The position numbers were made by a program, and so were the translations under genes. Positions 38,907 to 47,502 of a stretch of 64,000 nucleotides of DNA are shown here, one piece after another. The DNA comes from Toxoplasma gondii ME49 (taxonomy: Eukaryota; Apicomplexa; Conoidasida; Eucoccidiorida; Sarcocystidae), in contig NC_031476.1 in NCBI RefSeq assembly GCF_000006565.2, positions 3,372,458 to 3,436,457 of the forward strand, in the 5' to 3' direction. Every line of letters starts with the position of its first letter. Positions within the stretch are counted from its first letter, which is position 1. The notes below the pieces were generated by a model. That model saw only the letters and a program-made list of their open reading frames with translations. It did not search any database and was not told where the DNA came from.

Positions 38907-40489
38907 GGTGCCGCGTGGTGGACTGGCAGCCAGGGCATAGCGTAAGACGAGGGTACCCGAAGAAACAGGGAGCAACCAAGTTGCTGAAGAGCCCCGACAC
39001 GCGATGAACTGAGACAACGGATGCGGGAAAGGCAAGGCAGAAAACGAAAAAAAAAGACAGGGACTCGGCAGAAAGGGGACCGAAGACCACGGTGACACAT
39101 GCCAAGAATTGCGGCAGCTCTCCAACATCAAAAAAATGAGAGCACGTGCTTGGCCCCCTAGTTGACAATGCATCTACCCTGGTCTCATAGACGGGATGCA
39201 TGGACACTTGTGTCGGGGGAGGATTACACTTTTACTAGGCCTACAAGTCCATCAGGCTCACCACCGAAGAGCCAGACAAACAGATACGGATGAGTCGAGC
39301 GTGGTTAGCAGAGAATGCCAGTTGTACTATTCTGAGACACACCATCGTGCATGTGCTTTGTTTCTTCCCAGAGGCTCGGGCAACACGTGCGGACGGCATA
39401 GTTTCCCGCCATGCCGCCTCAAAAATCGACCCACGAGCGGCGAGGATTACCTTTATCGGGGAAAACGTTGGCACACACGGTCACACCGCGATGAAGTTGT
39501 TCGATGACCAACGCGCCTACTGGTTCGTTACCTCTGTTCGATGCTCCGCTGAAATGAAAAACAGAGAGCCGATTCCTTGAGAGCAACTGCCTAGGCGAGC
39601 GCCAACGAGGAGATTCGGAAACTCGCGAGTGTCTTGTGAATGCGCTCGGCGTGCGGTGTGAAATCCAGCCTGTGAGAATCCGCCGTCATGCAATTCCATC
39701 GAGATCTGACGAAAAATAGCGCCACAAAAGCGACTTGGAGACAGAAATTAAGAAGGCGCTGACGGGCGGCTGTATGGCATGTCTGCGCTGGAGACAAGGC
39801 GAGCTAAGGGGGCCAGCTGTCTCACGTCTGCGAAAAGGCGCCCATGAAGGTCACCTCCACACCGTCATCCCCCATAGTCATTCGACAAGGTGCTATCCGT
39901 TTATTCTGTTTTTTTTCTCTGGTTGGTTTGGACGAACTTCAAGAATATGTGGGAAAAAAAGATCTTCGCCGCTGATGCCATCACGAACTTGGAGCCCGAA
40001 TAAAAGACGACGTGTGAGCTCGTAGAGGCAACGGCTTGCCTATGACCGGCTACTCTTTGCACAGTTCGTTCCGCCCCAGGAAGTGTGAGGCATGTTGTTC
40101 GACGGTTCTTTGCTTTCTCCTGTGTCTGCTCCTGGCGGCAGAAAGATAATTGTTTCAAAGGGCGAAGGACGAGACGTCGACTCTGGGGGAGGTCGATATC
40201 GGGGGCTTTCTGCGGTGCCAGCTGTCTTGTCGCTCGCAGGAGGAAAGAGAGCCAGTCTGCAGGATTTGTCTTATTAGTAGTCCAAGGCCACGTTGCACGC
40301 AGCCCAGGTGCTGGCAGAGTTCCGCCCACAGTTTCGGCCTTCGTGTAGCGGGCAGCTGATATCCCTTCCCGATTTTTTTCCATAACAGTTTGTTTCCCGT
40401 GGCTTTCCAAGCTGCAGTTTCCAGGACCGACGCGAAACGCTGCGTCCGGGTCTTTTCCACACGTCTGGGTGAGCAAATCCAAAGGCAAA
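38907..40489. promoter_or_regulatory. Divergent promoter region, POFUT2 (-) / PTS (+)
   Basis: About 1.6 kb between two diverging start codons. It must carry the control elements of both genes unless the POFUT2 start is the upstream ATG at 39173. A GAGACG hexamer (40171-40176), resembling the short motif described in T. gondii promoters, lies about 315 bp before the PTS ATG. No TATA box stands out, which is usual for this group. Confidence 0.4.
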
Positions 40490-42334
40490 ATGCAACTCCC
40501 TTCAAGAAAGGAGTCCGGAACCCCCAACAATGCGGCGTCACCAGGCAGCCTAAAGTCAGCGAGAACCACACGCGCTTCGAGTCCCTCGATGGCCGAGTGT
40601 TCGCCTCGAGTGCTTGTCGACTGCGGTGTCGCTCCGACTGAGCAAGGGGCCCATGGTGAGCATAAAAGCTTGGAAGTCTCCACTGACAACTCAGCTCGCA
40701 AGGAACCCCGGCGCGTGCTCTGGGGTTCAATTCTCATCCTGAGTTTACTGCTTCTCGGGTTCTGGGACCAGCTGTTTCCGCCTTCCCAGATGAAAGATGT
40801 CGTGCGCTCTGTCCACGAAGGCGCCGGGAAACCTGGCGATGTTGCTGGTTCTGCAGAGCTTCCTGCAGAAAGGTGTGTCGAGGGAGAGTGGAAGAGGGAC
40901 AAGGGGGGAGAGTCTGCACCAGGTGACGACCCCGCGTGCCAAAAAGGCGCCACACAAGCGACGCCTCGTCCATCTGAGGAACACGCGGGAGCGGCGAAAC
41001 CAACCCCTGCAACTCCTTCCGTGTTTTCTTCACTCCTTGGTGATTGGTCATCTCCCGTTTCCAGCTCTCCAAAGAGCGCGAATGTCAGGCGTGTCGTGCT
41101 AGCGCTTCTCATTCTTGTCTGCATGTACTGTTTCATCCAGGCGAGAGACTGCTCACTCGTTCTCCCGCACCCCGGCTTCTGGCGTGTGGTGCACGGCATG
41201 TGCGTCGTTCACTTGATTGTCATGGTGGTGCTGCTGGTCGTTGACGAAGAGACGGGAAGACACGCGTTGGAGTTGCTGTTCCCCGAAATCGCAGGAAAAA
41301 GAGAGGAAATTTTTGCGGGGACACTAGTGGTAGACTGCCGAATCAATGCAAGCACGATCCACCGACAGTTGACAAGTGTGTGGTTCGTCTCCCACGTTGT
41401 TGGCTGGCTTGTAAAGATGGTCATTCTCCGACACTGGGGGTTTTGTCTCATCTACTCCCTTTGCTTTGAACTAGGCGAACTGTCGTTCCACTGGCTCGTC
41501 CCCGAACTCTGCGAATGCTGGTGGGATAGCATCTTTATCGATGCGCTGCTCAGCAACGTTTGCGGCATGTTTCTGGGGGTCCTCTTCATGAAGCTTGTCA
41601 ACCTGTGCCAGTACGACTGGCTAGGCCGCTACCCGCAGGATCAGAACGTTTCCATGAGTCTGACTCCGTTTGCATCTGAAGCTTCCGACTGGAGCTTCTA
41701 TAAAACGCCCCGCCATCTGTTCATGTCTATCGTGCTCCTTATGATCTGTCTCTTTTCGGAGCTGAACGTCTTCTTTCTTATGGCAGCCCTTGACATCCCT
41801 GCTGCGCACTACAGCAACCCTCTGCGTACCTTGTATATCGCTCTCCTAGGAGTTGCCGCAGCTGCAGAGCACTATGAATTCACCACGAAGCGCCGCGACA
41901 GAATTGGCCGGAACAAGTGGTTACTCATTATCATTCTCTTTGTCGAATGGCTGGTGTGCGCAAAATACGGAGCGCGCCGGTACGCTGCAGGGCTCCCTCC
42001 CCCCGACATTTTTGTGCCGTGGATTGTTAGCTCCATCCTCTTTTCTCTGTGGTGTTACTGTTACTATACCACAGCTGACCTCCGCACAGACAGTGGGGAA
42101 GGGAAGCTGCTGGCGAAGTCTCCCGGCGGGAAAGGAGCGGGTGACGAGAGCGCAAATCTGGCAGCAGAGTCGAAAATGACAAAGCGGTCAGCTAAGCAGT
42201 GTCCAGCGGCTTCCTGGCAGGATCGGATCAAGCTGCTCATTCTAACATTACCCCCTCAGGCATGCTTTATGCCGCTGCTGTATCTCTCGAAATTCTACTT
42301 TTTCGACTACGTGAAAATCGAACGAAGTCAGTGA
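40490..42334 (+). CDS. PTS: Phosphatidylserine-synthase-family base-exchange enzyme, probable phosphatidylthreonine synthase
   Basis: An integral ER membrane enzyme that swaps the headgroup of an existing phospholipid for an amino acid. Intronless, 614 aa from the ATG at 40490 (A at -3). The order of features is that of PTDSS1/2: TM1 (75-95), TM2 (200-218), PHPGFW (226-231), TM3, a VDCRI segment corresponding to the conserved Cys-containing loop, a membrane helix ending in FELGELSFHWLVPELCE, the family signature ECWWD (342-346) leading into a long membrane helix, SELNVFF, and further helices to a basic C-terminus. The first 70 residues are Ser/Thr-rich and hydrophilic. A hydrophilic insert of about 100 residues separates TM1 and TM2. 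Two family members are known in T. gondii: PSS, and PTS, which makes phosphatidylthreonine and is needed for lytic-cycle calcium control. I choose PTS from its length (614 aa as I recall) and from remembered gene order beside POFUT2; sequence alone does not prove threonine specificity. Confidence 0.85.
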   Translation: MQLPSRKESGTPNNAASPGSLKSARTTRASSPSMAECSPRVLVDCGVAPTEQGAHGEHKSLEVSTDNSARKEPRRVLWGSILILSLLLLGFWDQLFPPSQMKDVVRSVHEGAGKPGDVAGSAELPAERCVEGEWKRDKGGESAPGDDPACQKGATQATPRPSEEHAGAAKPTPATPSVFSSLLGDWSSPVSSSPKSANVRRVVLALLILVCMYCFIQARDCSLVLPHPGFWRVVHGMCVVHLIVMVVLLVVDEETGRHALELLFPEIAGKREEIFAGTLVVDCRINASTIHRQLTSVWFVSHVVGWLVKMVILRHWGFCLIYSLCFELGELSFHWLVPELCECWWDSIFIDALLSNVCGMFLGVLFMKLVNLCQYDWLGRYPQDQNVSMSLTPFASEASDWSFYKTPRHLFMSIVLLMICLFSELNVFFLMAALDIPAAHYSNPLRTLYIALLGVAAAAEHYEFTTKRRDRIGRNKWLLIIILFVEWLVCAKYGARRYAAGLPPPDIFVPWIVSSILFSLWCYCYYTTADLRTDSGEGKLLAKSPGGKGAGDESANLAAESKMTKRSAKQCPAASWQDRIKLLILTLPPQACFMPLLYLSKFYFFDYVKIERSQ

Positions 42335-43792
42335 AAGCCGAACAAGCCGGGCACGAGAGGAAAAGAATTCAACGAAAAGGAGTGATTCTTGAGTGATTTG
42401 TAGGGACAGCTCGGCCTTGTCCCGTGTGCCCAAAGGCAAGCGGCAAACTGAGTTGTAGGTCGAGGTGGGTTGTGGTCCATTCGGGTTACAACTGCCGAGA
42501 CACAAAAGGGCAGGCGGCAAAGTTCCATGGCACTGGAGAGTGCTGCAGTGCGAATGTTGTGAAATCCCACGGTCGCCTTCTGGAGAAGGAGCGGAGCTTG
42601 TCTTTGTGCATCGGTGTAGCCTTGTTGTTGCAACAATGTGCTGATGAGCGCATGGCCTTGAGGAGGTTGTCTGTCGAGCACCGACGGCTTCAGAGGGTTC
42701 ACGTCGGTTCATACAGAGAATTGCCCGCAGCGAAGGTTACTGCTTCTCCAAAGACGGTTTCTCTATAGATACAACGGTTTGGCCGAAACGTCACGCGTTT
42801 CGCCGGTGACAAGTTTTAACCCCGGCATCTGTTTGTGCATCTCTAAATTAAGCGCTGTCGGTAATGCTTTCCAAGCTTCACGCGAATGCTCCTGAGAACG
42901 TCTCTACTTGTTAACGCCAAATAGGGATTCAATATGAAATGCATGAGTGGCAATAAGATTTTTCGTTGAGTTTGGTACTGTCTCCGGAGGCGGCAAAGTT
43001 CCTCTGCAGCACCGCTGCAGGATTTTCATGCCGGCACAAACGCATGAGTGAGGTCCAGGTGGAAGCATCGAATTTAGTGCATCCTTGCGAACACTTCTAG
43101 AGTGTGGTCGAGACAGCCGTGCAGGTGTACCGCCTACGTTGTCAAACGTTGCAGACACAATGAACACAATGTGTGCGAATTAATACATCTACACCATTTG
43201 ACATATCGGTCGCAACTTAAAGGCGAACCATGCCCCAAGAGCATGTGTGACGGGTCGTCGTTCGTCTCCAACGATGTCTTTGTCGCCGACATCAGTTCCA
43301 GGGGCTGATTAGTATTATTTTTGCTGTGATGGGAAACGTTTAAATGTTTTCTGCTAAAAACAAAGTCGTAAGTGTTCGTGAAACGGGGTGTGGATGTTAC
43401 CCACCCGGGCTTGTCATGGTGTTTGCGGAACCGTTTCGGAGACAGTAGAGTTTGTGTGCTTCTGTTTACAGCCTACGCGTACCAGCCGCACAAAGACGCA
43501 GAGTCCGCAATGAACTCTATGGCATATGTCAAAAACTCAAACTTTAGAAAATGCCACTGCGATGTTGCATGATAATCCTTCTTGAGGGTAGTCATGTGGA
43601 TATTGATCAAAAGCCCCGTGATTAGTCATTTCTAGCTAATGGGAAGTTCTTCCCCATTACGCAGCCACAACAACTATTAACGGGACACGACGAGTTTTCC
43701 GGATCGTCCTGGTAAGGCGTCCCGAGATGCGCTATGTGTTACCAGGAACTGAGGTTTTACTGCGAAGATCTAAACTGTAAACGATTGAAAGG
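42335..43792. other. Convergent spacer between PTS and CYB5D1-like gene
   Basis: About 1.5 kb between two gene 3' ends, expected to contain both 3' UTRs. I see no further gene, RNA or obvious repeat. Confidence 0.7.
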
Positions 43793-44503
43793 TCAAGCGA
43801 CAGATAGGTCGTCGTTGAAGTATAAATGAAGAGTGGGAATATGCTCGTCGGGGTCGATGCCGAGCTCTCGTAGGCGCACCTCTTCGTCCGGTACGCCGTT
43901 CTCTTCCAGTGTTTGCTCCATATTCAAAGGTTTCATAAGCCTCTTCCACGTGTACGAGCCGGCATGATCGTTCTCGCTGAGATATCTCGCCTGTATTTCG
44001 TTTATCGTGTCCTCGGATGGCACCTCAAGAACCACTTCATGCTGAACAAGCAAATTCATGATGCGGATTTTCCGTGCTTTCTTCGTAAGGCGTCCTATCA
44101 CGTATTTCTCGTCGAGCCACCAGGGTGTCCCGATTGTCGTTGCCCATTCGCCGGAGGGGTACGGTGGTGGGATGTGGATGAATCTGCCTTGCGGCGTATA
44201 GGGCTGCTCGATTCCTGTCTCTGGGTCAATGTATCGAATGGGATTTTTGGTTTCGACGTCAAACCAGTCAGAAATGTCCGTTCCAGCAGCGGCTATCAGA
44301 GGAAGAGCTAACTCATTTTGGTGCTGGATAAGTAAAGGCGTCAAATCTAGAACACGACCGAAGAGGGCCACCCAACAATCGTACTGAGAACTGTGCCTCG
44401 CGAGGTCGGACAAGGTATAGTAACGGCACCGAGCCATTTGTTTGGCGACCAGACGAGGATCCACATCTTCATAGTTCTTTACCGTTACTGGTGTCTTCAA
44501 CAT
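43793..44503 (-). CDS. CYB5D1: Cytochrome b5 domain-containing protein 1 homologue
   Basis: Intronless, 236 aa from the ATG at 44503. The frame stays open upstream to 44731 but contains no earlier ATG, and the 236-aa length matches the animal protein (about 228 aa). Conserved blocks run nearly end to end: YYTLSDLARH, CWVALFGRVLDLTPL, AAGTDISDWFD, YIDPETG, TPQGRFIHIPP, GTPWWLD, IGRLTKKARKIRIMNLL, YTWKRLMKPLNMEQTLEENG and the terminal LHLYFNDDL. Animal and algal CYB5D1 is a heme-binding protein linked to radial spokes and ciliary beating, so in a coccidian a role in the flagellated microgamete or in conoid/basal-body structures is possible but unproven. The HPGG heme motif of classical cytochrome b5 is absent, and the residue corresponding to human His in DISHWFD is Asp. 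Confidence 0.88.
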   Translation of the reverse strand: MLKTPVTVKNYEDVDPRLVAKQMARCRYYTLSDLARHSSQYDCWVALFGRVLDLTPLLIQHQNELALPLIAAAGTDISDWFDVETKNPIRYIDPETGIEQPYTPQGRFIHIPPPYPSGEWATTIGTPWWLDEKYVIGRLTKKARKIRIMNLLVQHEVVLEVPSEDTINEIQARYLSENDHAGSYTWKRLMKPLNMEQTLEENGVPDEEVRLRELGIDPDEHIPTLHLYFNDDLSVA

Positions 44504-46813
44504 CTTTCCGGAATTGTTGGTTCCACTGCAATCAAAATGGCTTCGAAGCTCGGTATTTTCTAAAATCGGTTCCCGTACGTGTTGTAAGGTCCTCGGTTTC
44601 GTTCCTCTGGTGGCAGCTCGTTGGAACGTGCTTACGTGTCGAGCGCCGCCAACTGTCTTCAGGTTGCTCGTGTTAATCGTTGTGCCGGTAGAAACGAAGC
44701 TGTTCTCCAAACTTGTCCCCACGTTTTTCAATGCACAGACAGGAAACCAGCAGCACTGACGAACCAGTCAGGGAGATGACGAGCATTTCTACCATCTGCC
44801 CAACTGCATTTCTCAAGCCCTTGCTAATTCTCAACAACCTCCGTTTCAGTATCCTATTCAGCGCCTGGCCAATAGCTTCGAACAACAAGAAGGAGGATAC
44901 GTGTTGCTGCCCGCTAAACTCATTCTGTACGGCCGACATCGAAAAGGGTGCTCGGGGCTGTCCCCACATGACCGTGGCTGGACCTTCGGACTTATATGGG
45001 AAAGCACGCCTCGCGCGTTCACTGGAATAAACTCGAAGACTTTGTTCTGTGTCACTGTTGGAGGCCCAGCTGCAACACACTGGTAACACGATATTGCTTA
45101 CGATTGTGCCGCCTCAGGTACGCCGTGACGGTGGTTTTGCTGCTGGCAGGAAGACGCGCATGACGTAGCAGCATGAATGGATTTATTGGCGTATGCCTGA
45201 AGCAGCTCTATTATATTGAGCATGGACACGGTGTGCTCCGCCACACGACACAAACGAGCAAGAACATTTGGGGCACTTCCTCTTTTGTGTGTTTTAGCAG
45301 GAGTTCCTCGTATTGTTGCCAACCTCCTGTTGCAGAGCAGGATGACAAAGAGAGGGTCTTAACGTAGCCGATCCTCCTTATGCGAGGGTGATACTATTAT
45401 AGGATTCCGTGATCTATGTAAAGGAACCAGTTTTCTATATGTTGAGCGCAGTTATTTAGCGCTCACGACGAAAATAGTGTTGTCGAGCCTGCTGTTCTGC
45501 TGTAGAACAGGCCATCTTCCGCGTGTAGGCTCCTCTGTGCTGGACCTTGTGAATCTGGTCTTGCGCCATGGTCTAGTTACCAGATTTATTGACCGCATTG
45601 TCTCATGGGACCTGCTTCACGCATGGTTTGGCGAAGAAAAAGGATTCCGTCGAGGGCAAACTACTGTTTCTGTACCGTGTGTGTGGTGCGCGCTTGACCG
45701 AAACTCCCGCGATTCAGTAGCATGCTCCCGCGCTTGTTAATTCTGTAGCAGCGTCTTCATAGTGGCGTAGTGTCCATCTTCATCGACACCAAAAGCACAA
45801 AGGGTGCTGTATCTAGCATGCACAACTCTCAAAATAACGATATGCCGAATAACAGACTGGAAGTCGTCACAGCCGTGAGGGGGTATGATATCAGCATGAA
45901 AGGAATGTTCCAGCAAGATGCTCACTTGTTCGACTTTTCAGAAGCGTATTCCTCTACGCTGTACATCTGCGCCGACGTACCTATGTAGAGGTTTACCTGG
46001 GAATCGCGAATCTGTTTCCCCACCAATTCAGTTACAGATTATCCTCACCCACTGATGCACCTGTGCACTGCCACCCATATACACGGCTAACATCGTGCAT
46101 ACACGCGGTTGGTGAACAATCCCATTCATATCGATCTCCGTACAAACTCTTAAGGTGGTATCAGCATGCGTAGACCAGAGCGGTGCGGACAGTGGTCGCG
46201 CTGCCAGTTCATGTGCTGTGCCCGTTAGAGTTACGAATTCGTGGCCAGCGCGAAAGAGAGCACCTCGCCTAGTAGCCGTGCTCGCAATTCAAGACAAAAC
46301 GCCGGAGGAATGCTTATTCACTGAAGTACTCCCTGATTTTTTCAAGGAAGAGCCACACTGTACTACGATGAGGTGAAGAGGCGACGCGGAACTTCGCTGA
46401 GACAAAAAACGATGACGTGCCTTGCGAAGCAGCAGTTATCACCATGTTACCTTTTGGCATTGCATTGTAGCTCCCAAAAGACGTAGGGACACAGTGCTGT
46501 GCCCCGAATACCACCACTAACCAGTTTCACAATAGTGTAGTCTCCACACGACTATTTTTCAGGCCTCTGGCAAGCCAGGGAACGGTGCTTGACCGCATCT
46601 CCTAGACTGCCCTGTAAATGAAAGTTTACTCGTTGTGGGTATAACGGATAGCACGGTTCACTTTGACTTTTCATTTGCTGTCAAAACCGCAACCGTCACG
46701 GCATATCGGTGTATTAGCCGGCCGTGGCCCCCAGGGGACCTTTGCCAGTTGTTGCCGGACCTATGAGTGCGCATGCAGTCGGACGAAGGAACTCGCCAGC
46801 TCTCTACCGTGGG

Positions 46814-46826
46814 GAGACGAACGTCT
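46814..46826. promoter_or_regulatory. GAGACG motif within an AGACG-AA-CGTCT palindrome
   Basis: GAGACG (46814-46819) overlaps a short perfect inverted repeat (46815-46826) about 680 bp before the eIF3e start codon. The hexamer resembles the GAGACG element described in T. gondii promoters. A palindrome would suit a dimeric DNA-binding protein, but this is inference only. Confidence 0.25.
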
Positions 46827-46929
46827 TTCAGAGCAGAGGAAAAGGTAGCGGTTCTTTTCGGAGGAGAGGAAGTCTAGAAAAGGGCAGCGTAGACGGTCGA
46901 AAAGCGCAGGGAAGGGAATTTCACGCGTT

Positions 46930-47490
46930 CCCTCCTTCTTCACGTTCCCTCTCGGCAGTCTGCCCCCCTCTGCCAAGTTCGCAACTCCCAAATTCATGTG
47001 TTTCCCCCCACATGTTTTGCTCGTGTATCTCCCTCCTCTCCCGTTGCTCCAGCTTTTGCCTTGACAGCCTTTTATCGCGTCCGTCTCCTCTTTCGCTTGT
47101 TCTCTAAAACATCTGACACACGAGCGGTTCCGCCTGCTTTGTCAAAAAAACACAGGAAACCACCTTTTCTCCGTTCTTCGCCGCGACGTCTTTGAACCTA
47201 GTCCTCCACTGACTTCTGGCGTGTCTTTGGAATCTGCATTCTTTCCCCGGTCTCGTCTACAGCCGCCTTTTCTTCGGTCCGTGAGTATTTTTGTCTCTTT
47301 CTCTTCCGTGCGCCTCTCCACCGCACCCTTCGTCCCGTGTGTCCGTGTTTTCTCCCTTCGCCTCTCTCCCCCGTCTCCCTGCACGACTCTCTGAGTTCTT
47401 TTGGGTCTTTCACTTTTTCTCCAGCCATTCCTCCCGCGACCTCAGAGGAATCTCCGCTTTTCTCCGCGAAAAGGGTACTTGCTTCCCAGA
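46930..47490 (+). promoter_or_regulatory. Pyrimidine-rich 5' leader of eIF3e
   Basis: About 560 bases very rich in C and T on the coding strand (tcttct, cctctc and cttttct runs), ending shortly before the ATG, which sits in a strong cgccATGg context. The position suggests a long 5' UTR. The transcription start is not known. Confidence 0.5.
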
Positions 47491-47502
47491 AAAAAAGTCG
47501 CC

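Larger units (their letters stand above)
44504..47502. promoter_or_regulatory. Divergent spacer with the CYB5D1 and eIF3e promoters
   Basis: Three kilobases with no convincing gene. The rightmost 570 bases are strongly pyrimidine-rich and most likely form the eIF3e 5' UTR. Small open frames (for example 45477-45740 and 45770-45988) show no recognisable protein character. Confidence 0.5.

Noticed and set aside
40469..40489. Seven extra N-terminal residues on PTS
   Set aside because: They depend on a GTG start; the first ATG is at 40490 and gives 614 aa.
39901..41199. A 432-codon minus-strand open frame
   Set aside because: It overlaps the antisense of the PTS coding region, whose membrane enzyme homology is clear, and has no recognisable protein of its own.
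44504..44731. N-terminal extension of the CYB5D1-like protein
   Set aside because: The open frame begins with TTG and contains no ATG before 44503; the shorter form matches the family length.
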